A program made the position numbers and the translations under genes. Below are positions 42,698 through 55,200 of a DNA stretch of 64,000 nucleotides, one piece after another (the first letter of the stretch is position 1; each line of letters starts with the position of its first letter). The stretch covers positions 930,001 to 994,000 of the forward strand of contig JAKUDP010000010.1 of assembly GCA_022570795.1 (NCBI GenBank), read 5' to 3'. Source of the stretch: Sphaerulina vaccinii (taxonomy: Eukaryota > Ascomycota > Dothideomycetes > Mycosphaerellales > Mycosphaerellaceae). The notes below the pieces were generated by a model, which saw only the letters and a list, made by a program, of their open reading frames with translations, was not told the DNA's origin and did not search any database.

Positions 42698-43543
42698 TCA
42701 CGACAATGCAAACACACAGATCCATACATCCATACTCCGAACGTTTTCGACACCGCCCAATCCCCCAACAACACGTTCCATTTCGAGAAAGTCTCTTGCT
42801 TCAGCATCGATGGACTTTTCCTCACGCGCCATCGTCCTAGCTAGTCCGACCTCCCACTTCCCATCAGCCACGTCGGGAGTTTCAATCCATACTTCCTTCT
42901 CCGTCTTCCAAGAAGCCAGCCCAGCCAACTCCTTGATCTGGCTTGGTGACACCAGAATTCTCACATTGCCATCTGACTTCGGATTTGTCGCCTGGGCTCT
43001 GGCAGCCAGAACATGCGCTTCCGCAGCAGGCACCGAAGCTCTCATACCCCATTCTGCTGCAAGAAGTTTAGTACTCTTACCACTAAGAAACTGCGACAAA
43101 CTCCTCAACAGCTCAAGCAGGTAGTCCTGAGAAGCCATATAAAAGATCGAATGTGCCAAAACAACAAAGTCTACCTCCACAGCTAGGTCCTTCAGATACT
43201 CAATAGGGTCTCTATTCACCCATTCGATCTTGCTCCCAACGAGTTTGTCCTGTGAGATCATGGCCTGCGCCTGGCCGAGGGTCATTGGAGATCCATAGTC
43301 CAGGGGAGCAGGATCCACAGCTAAGACACGTTTTGCGTAGTATGCTAGAGTTACTGTCATATCGCCTTGGCCACACCCTATCTCGAGGACCGTGGTGTCC
43401 TTGAAGATGTTCGATGATGATGAGAGCACTTCTTCTCCAAACCAGGATCGAAGGATGTTAAGCCGGTGTAGTAGTTGTGATGTGTTGATTCCTGTACCCT
43501 CGCCGTTCATGAGTGGTAGCAGTGCCTTCAGTGTTTCGTCCAT
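42698..43543 (-). CDS. class I SAM-dependent methyltransferase
   Basis: Single exon of 281 residues from MDETLKALL. Motif I (VLEIGCGQGD, about residues 52-61) binds S-adenosylmethionine. An acidic residue ends the next strand (RVLAVDPAP), a WVNRDP segment follows, and VDFVVLAHSIFYMAS matches motif IV/post-I spacing of the Rossmann fold. The family is broad and the substrate (small molecule or protein) cannot be told. The C-terminal half is larger than the minimal fold and may form a lid. No signal peptide. The frame extends upstream of the chosen ATG, but the extension lacks homologous-looking sequence. Confidence 0.8.
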   Translation of the reverse strand: MDETLKALLPLMNGEGTGINTSQLLHRLNILRSWFGEEVLSSSSNIFKDTTVLEIGCGQGDMTVTLAYYAKRVLAVDPAPLDYGSPMTLGQAQAMISQDKLVGSKIEWVNRDPIEYLKDLAVEVDFVVLAHSIFYMASQDYLLELLRSLSQFLSGKSTKLLAAEWGMRASVPAAEAHVLAARAQATNPKSDGNVRILVSPSQIKELAGLASWKTEKEVWIETPDVADGKWEVGLARTMAREEKSIDAEARDFLEMERVVGGLGGVENVRSMDVWICVFALS

Positions 43544-44071
43544 TGCAGACGATGAGTTTTTGCGAAAGTGATTATAGGCGTGTCCGGTTGTCACTGCTCT
43601 CAATCTTATATGAGCTCTGCCGGTCGATCTGCACATATGAGTACTTGTTGGTGAGTCACAAAGTAGTGCCAGCCAGCCCAGCTCAGCTACCCGGCCGGTA
43701 GGATTCGCAAACATAATAGCCATAAAATGAAGCTTCTATGGCGGCTTGGTTTACTCAACAGCTCTTAAGCTATATAAGTTATACTACATGCTATCATATA
43801 CAATAAAAGTCTTTGAAATGCATCGCTATGCTGTCGCTAATTCTATCAAGGCTCGCCCTGTTCGGACGATGCCAAAGCCTGTACAATGCAGGTCTAGTCT
43901 TCAAAAAGTTCCCGAGTGTCCCGTAGGTCCACTACGCCTCCAATGCATCATGATGGGGCCAGTAAGCATACAATTATGAGTAGTCTTGGTATCGGTTCGT
44001 CCGTCGATTCATGCCAACAGACATGTCGCGTCTTCGTTCTCGCACTTCGTCAATGCATGGCGGCCTCCAGA
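43544..44071. other. intergenic region of about 530 bp
   Basis: Between the 3' end of the coiled-coil gene and the methyltransferase start, both minus. No gene recognised. Confidence 0.5.
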
Positions 44072-47000
44072 TTAAACTCTCTGTATGCCAAGTGGTATCA
44101 AAGCCTCTGCCTTCTCCCTCTCTTCCATGATCTGACTCTGAAGCTTCCTCATCTGGACGAGTGCTGCATCACGCGAAGTCTGCAGATCTGCAACTTCCAT
44201 TTGGCTCTTGTTGACACGTTCAACAACATGCTGCATGTCTTCGTCTGCCTCCCTCAGCAGACCTTCCAGCTCGCGCACTTTGCGTTCCAGAAGTTGCGTG
44301 CGGCTCATTTCTAGCAGAGAAGTCTCACTGAGCTTCTTGCTGCCTAGCTTCGGGCTCTTTCTCAGTAGTGGTGAAGCGGGAGCGAGTTTGGCGGGTTCGG
44401 GAATGGAGATTCGCAGTCTCTGTAGAGATGGCGAGTGAGCATCATCGATGCGCTTCACTTCGGCGTCATGGTTGGCGAGCGTGGTCTCGGAGTGCTGTTG
44501 TGCGGCGAGGACGCTATCTTCCATACCCGCGAGACGTCTTTGCATGTCCTCGATCTGTTTGGTAGATTGTTTCTGCTCCCGTTCGCCCTTCGCAATGGCA
44601 AAAGCGAGGCGCTCGCGGAGCTTGCTGTTGGCTTGGACCTGTGCCTCAAGCTCCTCAGCGAGCTCGTCCATGCGATTTGCAGAAGCTACAAGTCCTTTTG
44701 CCATTTCAGGATCAGCACCCTTCGCCCGTTGACGATATTCAGTCGCGACCTGCTTGGCGTGATCCCGCTCAGTTTCTGCTCGAGAGATGCTGACTTTGAG
44801 CTGCTCGTCTTCGTCCTCGCCTCCATACTGGCTAGAGTGGCTAGGCACGCTCACATCGTCGCGATCCGATAACATGATTCGAAGCCCACGAGTCTCCTGC
44901 TCTGCACGATCGAGGTCCATCTTCAAGCCACCCAAATTCTTCTCGTATTGCCACTTCTGCTCGAGAGCATCTTCAGTGCGCTTGCGCAAAGTCGAAACTT
45001 CAGCCTTCAGGAAGGAAACTTCGCGAGCGTACGCAGTACGTTTCGGTGTAATACTTTCCGCCTTGTCCTTTGCACTCTTCAACTTCTTGATCGCCCGCTC
45101 ATGATCCTTCTGTTGTCTTTCATAGCGATTGATGAGGAGCTTGAGTGCTTTGTGCAGGGCATCTCGCTGTTCTATCATGTCCTTATCTCCGTCAGCGCCG
45201 CCAACAGAGCCAGAGCGCTGTCGACCGCCCTCGGCGCGATCTTGCTTGATGGATCCACCACGTCGGAGACTCGAGCTCCTAGCCAGCGAGCCTGTTCGTT
45301 GCAGACTCATGCGACCAGCATTCGCAACACCTTCCTCAGCAATACTATTGAATCGAGAATGTCCGCTCTCTCCCTTCAACTGCGACACCAATTGCTGCAA
45401 GCGTGTGTTCTCATAGACGATCGCCTGGTTTTCTGCAGCCTCAGCCTCCAGTCCTTCCAGTCTTGACCTCAGCTGAGGTACTACCTCGTTGCGCAGATTC
45501 TCAGCCTCATTTCTGAAACGCTCCAGCTCTTCCTTCGTGGCACTGTAGAGATCCTCAAAGTTCTCCTTGGTCATCTTCTCCTGCCCCAGACGTCTCTTTG
45601 TTTCGTCCAGGGTTGATTCCAACTCATGTAGCTTGACCGCCACATCATGCTGACCTTCCTTCTTTTCCACTTGATCTTCAAGATCTCGCACCAGCTCCTC
45701 GAGGTCACGCCGACGATTAAGCTCTGTTTGAAGTTTCGCAGCCACTTCTAACTTCATGTTAGCCTTCTCTTGCTCCACCCTTCGAACTTTCTTATCAAGG
45801 TGATCAAGTCGGGCATCCACATCGGTGATCGGAAACTTGGTCGAGCTGGCACCACTGTCTGAGAAGTAATCACTACTTCTTCGAGCACCGAGCTCAGACT
45901 GTGGTACTATGGGTAATTCAGCTCGTACGTGGTCCAGTTCATCTTCCAGTTCCATTTCACGGCGTATTGAGTTCGCGAGCTCTTCACTGATGTGCCGCAG
46001 CTCTCGTTCCAGTTCGCGGACGTGAGCATTTGACGCGCTATCACCGAGCAGGAGTGGCGTGTCTGGATTGTCGAAATATGTCGCATTCGCTTTTTGCACA
46101 TCCAGACCAGGTGGCGTTAGACGCGCAGACGACCGACTACTCGCCATCTCTATAGGCAAGGTCTTAGCTATGCTTGGAGATGGTAGGGGAGACAGCGATC
46201 TGTCTGAAAAAGTGGTAGTAGGGGACGACGACGTGCCTTCAGTCTCTCGCACGCCATTCCACCCAAAGAAACGGCTGATACCTCCATTTGTCGTGGGCGA
46301 TTTAGGCCTTTTGGGTTGAGACCCGTATGACGCTTGCGAGTACTCTTCAAGCTCCTCATCCGTTAACCTTCTCTGTACGCCGTCTAATTGTAGAGTCATT
46401 GTGGGTGCTTCCCGTACCGAGAGCATGGAGGCTCTCCTACTCGCTCCGATATCAGAGAATTGTTGTTCGTTACTATCGATGCTGGCAACTGAATGCGTAT
46501 GTGCGTGAAAGACCGTCTTATCGTGAGCATGCTTTGTATGTACGGGTGTGCTCGTGCTCGATTGTCGTGGGCTACTGTACGCGGAAGAAGGTACAGTGCT
46601 GGCAATGTGCGAGTCTATGGAAGTGTTGCGGTCGTGGCTCGAGTATCCAATGGGGATCGTGTACGACGACCTGGCGGGAGTCAGCATATGCTGGTAGCAC
46701 GTAGTACACGCGGATCTGTCATTCGCGTCCGGATCCTTACCTATCCACCTCCTCGCGTGGCTGTCCCACCTGTTCAGCATACAGCTGCAGGGGTATCACC
46801 TCGCTGCCCTGGCGGAGATGCGTCGCGTGCAAGCCTGGAGTAGGCAGGGGACTGTCCACAGAATACGGTCTCCAGTGAGGATCGGCAAGCCGTGGTGAGG
46901 CCTTCTCGGAGATGGAGAATGACGCGGCACGCGGTGACTTTTGTTGCTGGAATGCGGCTTCGTGCACGTTTGCTGGACGTCGGACCGCACTGGGGACCTG

Positions 47001-47327
47001 CGAGCGGAATGCTGAGAAGGACGGAGCGTTGATGGCCGCGAGGGATGTCTTCTTGCGTGCAGTCGGCGTGGAGCCCCCCAATGCTAGTCCTAGCTGTTGC
47101 TGTGCCTGTGCCTGTGCTGTCGCTGGCGATGCTGAGCGCGCCGACGCTGTGCCGCTGGTGGAGGTGTAGACGCTCGAGGAGTAGCGGGCACTGTCCCTGT
47201 AGTGATCGTGGTGGTTGACGGCCAGGTGGTTCAGGTGGTCCAGAGGGTAGTGAGGGTGAGGATGATGCTCAGGATGCTCGTCTGTCCGTGATCGTCTGCT
47301 CGAGGACGAGGACGAGTACTGCTGCAT
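44072..47327 (-). CDS. large coiled-coil protein of unknown function
   Basis: Two exons, 46741-47327 and 44072-46670. The 70-base intron (GTAAGG donor, GCTGAC branch, CCAG acceptor) joins EEVDR to SSYTIP in phase, giving 1061 residues. The first 450 residues are low-complexity, rich in Ser, His and Pro, with an N-terminal poly-Ser and His-rich stretch. From about residue 460 to the end is nearly continuous heptad-repeat coiled coil (RELERELRHISEELANSIRREMELEDELDHV and on), broken by a Ser/Gly/Arg-rich segment. No membrane segment or catalytic motif. Likely a scaffold or tether, for instance in cytoskeleton or trafficking; the exact family is not identified. The frame continues above the chosen ATG, probably as 5' leader. 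Confidence 0.72.
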
Positions 47328-48651
47328 CCTTCCTTCTAGGCGTCTCTCGACCGCTAGATCTAGTCTGATTGTTACGAGGACCGTCGCGCGGTGGACGTTT
47401 CCCAAAGGGTGCAGCAAAAGTGCCAATCGCAAGCGCCAACGGCGAGCCGTCTGCGGGATCTTCGAACTCACACGCGAACCAGCACTCTTGACGAGGCTGC
47501 ATCTGGCATGGCGCGGGCCACGGCAAAAGCTCTGGCAGCGGTGGTTGGTGTGGTTGGCGAAAAGGAGTGTGTTGCGATCAGTGCGTAAGACGAGCGGACT
47601 CGGTAGGATAGCGTCGATGCTTTGGCCAGTATCCCAGGTGTAATCACAATCATTCATCAGAATGCGCTGCAGATTGTGCGAATCACAGAGAGACGCGCCT
47701 CAATCTCACCCGCGTGTCACTCTCGCCCAGCACACCACTTCACTCCTCCCAGATCCACCATCAGCCGCCCACAACTCCACTCCAAACAACTGCTTCTTTG
47801 GCTGTTGTCTCGGCGTCTACATAACATTGGTATAGACTTCGTTGGACGACTCGACCAGGGGTCTTGAACTCTATTGCCGCTCTAGCCACAGATCATTCGG
47901 CACGAGCATGCCGTAGTCGCATTGGTCGATAGGGGTCTCTCTCGTACTTCATACGCTTAACTACGAACGTCTTCTGCTGTTATTAGATAAACGCCTATCG
48001 ACCTCTAGTCTACTGCTGGAGATTGAGATCTGCTGGAGATCCAACTTGGCTATTCACGAAGGACCCGTCAACCGAGTGTTTCAGATCGTATTTCGCAATT
48101 CGGCATGGCGCACGTGAGTGTTTTGGATGCGCTGCTCTATTGATTTTCCATGTCTCATCAGGTTTCGCGCTCTCCGCCCCCATTCAAGAAGTCATCATGA
48201 CAGAAAGCAGACTCCGATGCCTGTGTCGATGACTGTGAAGCGAGACAACCTCTCAATGTATTGCCTTGGCACAGACCCTCCTCCTCCCGCAGAAACTCCA
48301 CGCGATATGCACGAGAGATTGGCGGAATAGGCTTGTGACGACAGCCAAATCTCATCACAATCTAGCTACGAAGGGACAATCCAAACTCCGAAGGAAGCCA
48401 ATGTGACAAATCTCTCGGCGTACACTTCGCTTCACTTCACTTTACTGTACTATGAGTAGTGTACTGCTGGAGACCAATCGTTTCCATACAAGCTTGCAGA
48501 ATGGTGTCCATAACACTGCTATGTTGGACTGATTGAAAGCTATCTGAAACATTCTGTCATTTGTCTCGAGACGTGATGACTTGGTCGACGCTCGAGGATG
48601 AAATGGGCTGGGGCCAATAACACTTTTATACACTACCTACAGCCGCGTACT
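47328..48651. other. gene-free region of about 1.3 kb
   Basis: Between the 3' end of the aldo-keto reductase and the start of the coiled-coil gene. Short frames only. A CTTCACTTCACTTTACT tract lies near 48426-48448. Confidence 0.5.
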
Positions 48652-49671
48652 CTACTGCTTCTTGCCATCAAGATCAGAGTAGAAGTTCCAACCAAAGTTG
48701 GGCGATGGATCGTTGAAGCGCAACTTCTTGTCGATAGAGTCAATCTTTGTCACATCCTCAGCCTCAAGCTTAAAATCGCCTTGCAAGTTCTGCTTGATAC
48801 GGTTCTCAGTCTTCGACTTAGGAATGACTGAGCGACCATGAGCGATGCCCCAAGCCAGAGCAACTTGAGCGCCGCTCTTGTTGTACTTCTTGCCAATCTC
48901 AGTAAGTGTTGGGTCCTCGATGAGCTTAGGGATGTCTTTCCCACTAGAGTAGATCTCGTTCGAGTTACCAAAGGGCGAGTATTGTGTGATGTGAATGCCC
49001 TGCTCCTTGTGGTATGCATCGAAGCTGGCTTGTTGAAGGTATGGGTGGCACTCGATTTGATGAGCGGCTGGCACAATGGAGCTCTCCTTCACCAAACGTT
49101 GCAGCTCAGCCTTCGAGAAGTTGCTGACACCAATAGCTCGTGCCTTGCCGCTCTTCTGAAGTTTCTCCATTGCCTTGTAGGTCTCGACATAGTCAGCGTC
49201 GCCTGTGACAGTCTTGTCGTTCTCCTTTGGAAACATGTCGTCGCCATCTTTGAATGCTGAAGGCCAGTGCATGAGATACAGGTCCACGTAGTCTGTGTCC
49301 AAATCCTTCAAGCTAGCATCCAAAGCCTTCTCCACGCTCTCTGGGTTGTGGGAGTTATTCCAGAGCTTTGTTGTGATGAAGATCTGATCTCTGGGCACAC
49401 CAGACTTCTTGATGCCTCTAGCTACCGCAGGCTCGGTGCCATAGATACGAGCAGTATCAATGTGTCTGTAACCAGCCTTGAGAGCAAGATAGACGGCGTC
49501 CTCTTGAGCGTCCTTGTCCTGCCATGTACCGAAGCCCAGAGCTGGAATGCTCGCGCCAGTGTTAAGCTTGATTTGTGTCGTGGAAGTCATTCTGAATTGT
49601 GATCGTGGAGTGATATGTGTAGTAATTTGTTGAGCTCTTCTAGTCGTTTGTTGCAGCAACTTGGAAGCCAT
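48652..49671 (-). CDS. aldo-keto reductase (AKR superfamily)
   Basis: Single exon of 339 residues from the first ATG; the frame above starts at TTG. The catalytic tetrad is complete: Asp about 72 (HIDTARIYG), Tyr about 77, Lys about 102 (TTKLW) and His about 135 (LMHWP). The AKR signatures GFGTWQDKD, IGVSNFSKAEL and the NADP-binding IPKSKTENRI are present. The closest named relatives by pattern are fungal glycerol/aldehyde reductases such as Gcy1-type enzymes, which reduce aldehydes and ketones with NADPH. Residues 1-26 are basic and Ser/Thr-rich (MASKLLQQTTRRAQQ...), resembling a mitochondrial targeting sequence. Met27 (MTSTTQIKL) could start a cytosolic form. Confidence 0.92.
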   Translation of the reverse strand: MASKLLQQTTRRAQQITTHITPRSQFRMTSTTQIKLNTGASIPALGFGTWQDKDAQEDAVYLALKAGYRHIDTARIYGTEPAVARGIKKSGVPRDQIFITTKLWNNSHNPESVEKALDASLKDLDTDYVDLYLMHWPSAFKDGDDMFPKENDKTVTGDADYVETYKAMEKLQKSGKARAIGVSNFSKAELQRLVKESSIVPAAHQIECHPYLQQASFDAYHKEQGIHITQYSPFGNSNEIYSSGKDIPKLIEDPTLTEIGKKYNKSGAQVALAWGIAHGRSVIPKSKTENRIKQNLQGDFKLEAEDVTKIDSIDKKLRFNDPSPNFGWNFYSDLDGKKQ

Positions 49672-50865
49672 TGAGGAAGGGGCAGTTCTTAAGGACGAAA
49701 AAAGCGGCGATGACAACTGTGATGGCTCAGGTTACTTCTTCTTACCTCACCGATGGCAAATATGTTCTTCTTTGCTTATGGTTGGCCAACTCGTCGTCGT
49801 TACAGCTACATTGTGACGTCGTTTTCAGGCACATCGCGTGCATTTCGCGCCTGTAGAGCCGCCTAGCCTTGAAGCCAGTGGCCTCGGCAATAGGTGCAAG
49901 GAGTGGTCCGCGTGGAGAGCTTTGTAGAACCGTCGTGGAGACTTCTTCGTCGGCTATGTTGACGAGGTGGTTGCATCAAAGGCAACGAATTTTGTGTTGT
50001 ACATGTACCTCACATACTGGACACCGTGGCGCCCTCATATGCCGTGGGCAACAGTGTCATCTCAGAATCGTGTCGATTATAATGCCGCGATGTTATTTGT
50101 GGAGGTGGTATCGAAACCTCACGATCAGGAGGAAACCAGGAAGAGTCGTTCGTATACCGTACGGACCGACTCCGGAAACGTTCTTCAGCATCCCCAACCG
50201 GTGAACCAAGATCTCTGCCGCGATGACCTGCAAGTGTGAAGACTTCTCCTGGGTACACCGAAACAACGGCCACAACGTGGTGCGAACAGACACAACGCGC
50301 GCGTGAAGAGACACGCGTGAGCGCGGCAGGTAGATGACAGACGATGCCGGCGGCTGAAGTACGTTGAAAGTATAGCACGACTTGCATCGCATATCGAGTA
50401 TAGATATGGGCCGTATGGCTTGCATGATGCGATGCTTGAAATAGGAGGAGACACACGAGACATGTCAATTGTCATAGCAGAAGCTGAGCATACACGATGA
50501 AAGACGAGGCGTACGCAATTGAGGGCTTCTTTGGATGCAGTGAGTAACATGACTTTTGTGTTCATTAGATCCGTCTCAGACATGACAAGCCACTTCATTA
50601 CATTCGTCGCAGGGCGGACCTGGCCTTCTCGATCTCAATCCCAGGCACCGCCACAGCCTCCACGATCGACTACCGCCCTTCTGCTCATCTCCGCTATACC
50701 AGAATAGTTCACCCACCCTCTCACTCTCAGCGCCGCCCTCATAGCCCCCTCCCCTCCAATTTCTCTTCACAGCATAGTCCCGTCCAGATTAGATCCTAGA
50801 TCCCGGTCCAGATTCCAGAAACACTCCAAGACCAGATATTAAGGTCGAAAGGATTAGACCATCTA
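49672..50865. other. gene-free region of about 1.2 kb
   Basis: Several frames on both strands overlap between 49869 and 50598, and none carries a domain. It contains the upstream region of the aldo-keto reductase. Confidence 0.45.
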
Positions 50866-51486
50866 CTACAAAGCAAGAACACCAACCATCCCAGCCGCCA
50901 GTCCAGCAATCCCCATAGCCACAACAGTAGGCATCGCAGCCCTCGCCTCGCTAGAAGAACTACCTCTATTACCCGTAGCAGAAGCACCTGTTTGACTCGA
51001 CTCAGTCACTGTCGTATGTCGGGTAGTAGAAGAGACAGAGGTAAGGGTGGAAGAGCTGGTGAAATTTGATGATGTTGAAGTGCCATTGGTGAGGACAGTG
51101 AGCAACCCACCAATTCCAGTAGAAGAAGCACCTGTAGTCACAGCTGTAGCGTTCGCGATTGCGGGGACCAGGTAAGTCTGGACATCAGTAGGAAGGGCTG
51201 TGAACCATGTTGGAGTTTCGCCTGCTGCGAATTCTGAGGCGAGTTGGGAGGATACGCCGGCGCTGTTTGTGAGGGCTTCTTGGATCAAAGACGATGGGAG
51301 AGCGGTTTGGAGGACGGAGACGACGGATAATCTGGAGGACGTTTGTGTTAGTGATTCTGTCATTACACGGATGGCTTGTGGTGGGAGTATGTACAGTTGA
51401 GCAGCGTCGGACGACTGGGCAGCGGAATCATCCTGTGCGTATGCACATGCTGCGAGAGCTGCGAGGCTGAAGATTTGATATCGCAT
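50866..51486 (-). CDS. GPI-anchored cell-surface protein
   Basis: Single exon of 206 residues. Signal peptide at residues 1-17 (MRYQIFSLAALAACAYA). The central part is Ala/Ser/Thr/Leu-rich, with an Ala-Ile-Ala-Asn-Ala-Thr region, followed by a Ser/Thr-rich stretch suited to O-glycosylation. The C-terminus has small residues (NRGSSSSEARA) and then a 20-residue hydrophobic tail, which is a GPI attachment signal. Such proteins sit on the plasma membrane or in the cell wall. There are hardly any cysteines, so it is not a CFEM protein. No named family recognised. Confidence 0.75.
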   Translation of the reverse strand: MRYQIFSLAALAACAYAQDDSAAQSSDAAQLYILPPQAIRVMTESLTQTSSRLSVVSVLQTALPSSLIQEALTNSAGVSSQLASEFAAGETPTWFTALPTDVQTYLVPAIANATAVTTGASSTGIGGLLTVLTNGTSTSSNFTSSSTLTSVSSTTRHTTVTESSQTGASATGNRGSSSSEARAAMPTVVAMGIAGLAAGMVGVLAL

Positions 51487-52289
51487 GTTGATGGTGAATT
51501 AGAATGTCGCAGAGCAAGTGTTAGTCGGCTATGATCTGCTAATATCTGACAGGCAGTTGTTGATGTTCGTGATTATTTCGCAACGAATTAGGTACGCTTG
51601 GTCAATGCAATGAAGAGTTGCAGGAAGATGCTCGTTGAAGTAATGAGAGAAAGAGAGCAGAAGAAAGAGTTCAATGAGCCAGGAACGTGAGACAACTCAC
51701 GACTCAAGCATCCATAAATACTATCCAATGCTCGTGCAGTCACAGCATAGCATCATATTCTGAAGGGATGCCGGAGGATGCGCAACCTTGCACTTGCATT
51801 GCATACGTATGTCTTTCTTCTCGTTTAGTGTCGCCGCGTGTCTCTCGACGCAATATATAGAAGCGATGAACTGTCGCCTCCACGTACTCTCAACCTCTTC
51901 CTTCGTCTGGTACATCTTTCTTTGGTCTCATGAGCATTGAACCATGCATGTCTCTCCCGTCATGCTTCTTGGGCATGCATTCACTACAGCTTCTTTTCAG
52001 GAGCTGCGGCTCTTCGTTCTCTGACGCGTGATGTCGCAAGCCAGCATGCCAATCGATCTTGTGTGCAGCGTAAAGAATCACGATGTTTGCTAGCTTTTCT
52101 TGCTGCTGAATGTGCTCAGCTGAGATGTGGATCGCGACCTGAAGATCGATGCAGGCGGCCATGGAGACATCCTTGTCCAGTGACTGTCCACAGCTCCACC
52201 CAGTGTAACCGATCCTGTGGAGGGTTTGAGCTCTGAGACACGAACGGATGCAGCTAAATACTGGCTATGCATACGCCCTGCGTACTCAC
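51487..52289. other. intergenic region of about 800 bp
   Basis: Between the 3' end of SCAP and the start of the GPI protein, both minus. No gene recognised. Confidence 0.5.
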
Positions 52290-55200
52290 TCATATCGTTT
52301 TCCTACCAGAGATGCTATTACGTTTGGCACTACCGTCTAGCAGTGCAGCACCAGAAGTCAAAGTAGACCTTCGCGAACCGGTGAGAGTTGCTCTCCTCGA
52401 GCTGCGGATGATTTTGACAGAATTTCCAAATGCCACCACAACACTCTGACTATCAAGCGGAAGGGCAGGACCGGCATTGTTGACATAAAGTGAATCTGTC
52501 TCTGGTGGCGGAAGGTCTAGAACCTGTAGGTCGCCGTCGATGGACAGCTTGTAGGCTTCCCAAATATCATCGTAACTATTGTCCAGTTGTGCACGTTCGC
52601 GTTTTCGATGTCGAAGATGGGAAGTGGTTGATCGTTCAGCGCCGTTTGCCACCTGCCTGGGTGGTTTGCGTAAGCCGATAACAGCTTGGCCTTTGGCTGT
52701 CGTGCTCCAGGCACCAGACGGGGATATTGTGTAAGTCTCGTGTTCCGCTGAATTGAAAGCTTTGCAAGCTGCTGAGCGCCGTGCCAGGCAGATACACGCG
52801 TTGCTATCGTCGTTGTTGCTATTGACAGACCACGTCGTCATGACGGAGGCGTCTGCGTCTCCTAACTTCTCAGTAGCTATAGCAGCTCTGCGTAATGCGA
52901 GACCACCGCAAGCAGGACAAAGTCTGGAAGTGCCTATCAGTAGTTGATCCACACCTGGGCCTCCAGCATTGATATCAAACTTGGCGACATGGGCCAGCGT
53001 GCTATTGTCAAGAAAGATGGCGGAAGCTGAGGTGGTGACAACAAGCAATTCAGTGTTCAGGTCGCGGTACGACTGGATACCAACCTGAGTTGTGAGATGA
53101 GCGCCCAGGTGACCTTCTTCAGTCTCGATCTGTAGCTGTGCGCTCTTGGTAGTCGCCCAGTTCCCGCCTGTCCAGGCATGGGCTGTGATGTTCGCTTCCA
53201 TTCCAACGGTGTAGAGATGACGACCTTGCGAAGTGTCCTCGATTGTAGCGCCCATTAGTGGGAGATGTGCTAAGTCATTGCCATAAGATAGTCCACTATC
53301 GAGACAGGTCATCGCTATGCGAGCAGCCGAAGTGAGGACGAGGAGGTACAACTTCGTACCGTCGCTAGATGGTAAGGAGACAAAAGTGAATATTTGTGCT
53401 CCATGGTCATCCGGATATGGAACTACATTCGGTATGACCGACCCATGAACGGAGTTGTAGACCAAGATTTTGTCGTCAAAGCAATGACAAGCAGTCCACT
53501 CTCCTCCATCATCGATGGCAAGGTGTCCAATCGGCCATGAGATGAGCTGTAGCACATGATCCGGCACAGCAATGGTACGGTATGTCTGTCGTGTCGCATC
53601 TGCCACTGTAATGGCAATGCTTCGATCCAGAGCTACTGTGACAAAGTGGCCAGTCTCGCTGGTGGCCATCTTCACGATGTCCAGCCTGTGCGGGAGGCTG
53701 ATCGTATCGCAAGTCAGGGTGTCTTCCATATGCTCGAGAGCAAGATCGTTATCCTCATCTCCAGCCTCGCTGTACAGGAGGAAGTTCATGAGCACCGCAA
53801 CGAAAGCGACGATGAAGATGATTGCCACTATGACTGGGTAGAAGTGATGAACGGCAAAGCTGCGTAGAGTCTGTGTCCACGTTTGGCCCCCGACCGGCAC
53901 CCCAGTGCGATCAGACCCACCTAGTACCACGACGAGGGGCGCAAAGAGACGGATCACGAAGCTGTCCGCACCAGGCTTGGCAAGTCGCATGACCTCTTTA
54001 GCAGTATCGAAGTCCTGCATGCGCATCCACTCGGCAGGAGTAAGACTAGCATTCATCGGCGGTGGAGCGAAGGTATCCTCGACGAGCGGTCCAGAGCCAC
54101 TCTTCATCAGATGGAGCACATCCCGTATGGTTGCGCCAGCTCCTTTGCGCTCGAAGAAGTGGTAATTCAGTGACAGAACAAAAGTGGCCGTGACGGCTGT
54201 CCCTGCCATACGTGTACTGAATGGAAGTCGTCCCTGGAGAAGTGCGTCGGTCCAGGTATGATGTGGTATCGTAGGCGACTGCTTCTTTCGTCGAGGTTTG
54301 TTGTGTCGTGCTGCCAAAGCGTCTTGCAGCTCCAGGCGTCTGATGTCGACACTCAACACTGCAACAAAGAAGGTGAGAAGGAAGAATGCATCGAAGAGTG
54401 TCGCGATGGCTGCGAAGGCACAGAAAGCGGCAACACCAGGAGATACCACTATTGACAGCAAAGCCAGTACAGTCAAATTCTGTGCTGCCGCAGCGACGCT
54501 TATTGGGCCTATGTCACCCAGAGCGTTGGCAATCCTCAGTTCTGTTGCCATGGTCGGCGAGTAAGCGAGAACTGCATTAATCAATCTGAAAATGTTCTCC
54601 ACACCCAACACGAGAACCACGAATGGATAGGCATTCTGAGAAGTGTCAGTATACAGGCAATGATCATGTCGCCATGCCTCATTCTATATGGCTTGCGATC
54701 AATGAGTGCGCAGCACTTACTTGTGGAATTGTCGACAAGTCGATCTGCGTGCGATAAGTACAGCATCAGCAGGCGCAGGCAACGAGAAGTGCAGTATCTT
54801 ACTCTCTTACCTTGAGCATGTGGCAAATCGTGAAGCTTGACAAGATCGAGCAGCTCATCTGAGTGATGGCAGTGACCACGAGACCACCACGACTGTGAAA
54901 GGCTCGTAACCTTCTGAAGCTTAGTGCGACGTAGATGGCCATGGCTGAGTAGGCTAATGTCAAGGCAAGATGCTCAGATATGCTCAAAGGTGTGAAGCTG
55001 AATTCGTACACCCGGTTGCGTGTGACATGGCCATCGGAAGGAAACAGAGTGCACCCAGGACATGCGCCATCAGCCAAAGTCTGCATCTTTTCATGCCATC
55101 TGTCGCCGACCCCGCCGCCACCCTTGTTCATCAACGTGATGACAAGCGCATCGGCTGCACGTAACTTGGTCCTGTCGAATTTCTTGCCGGCGAAGACCGA

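Noticed and set aside
49869..50598. Several overlapping frames of 60-150 codons on both strands
   Set aside because: Mutually overlapping, no domain, no splice structure, some with non-ATG starts.
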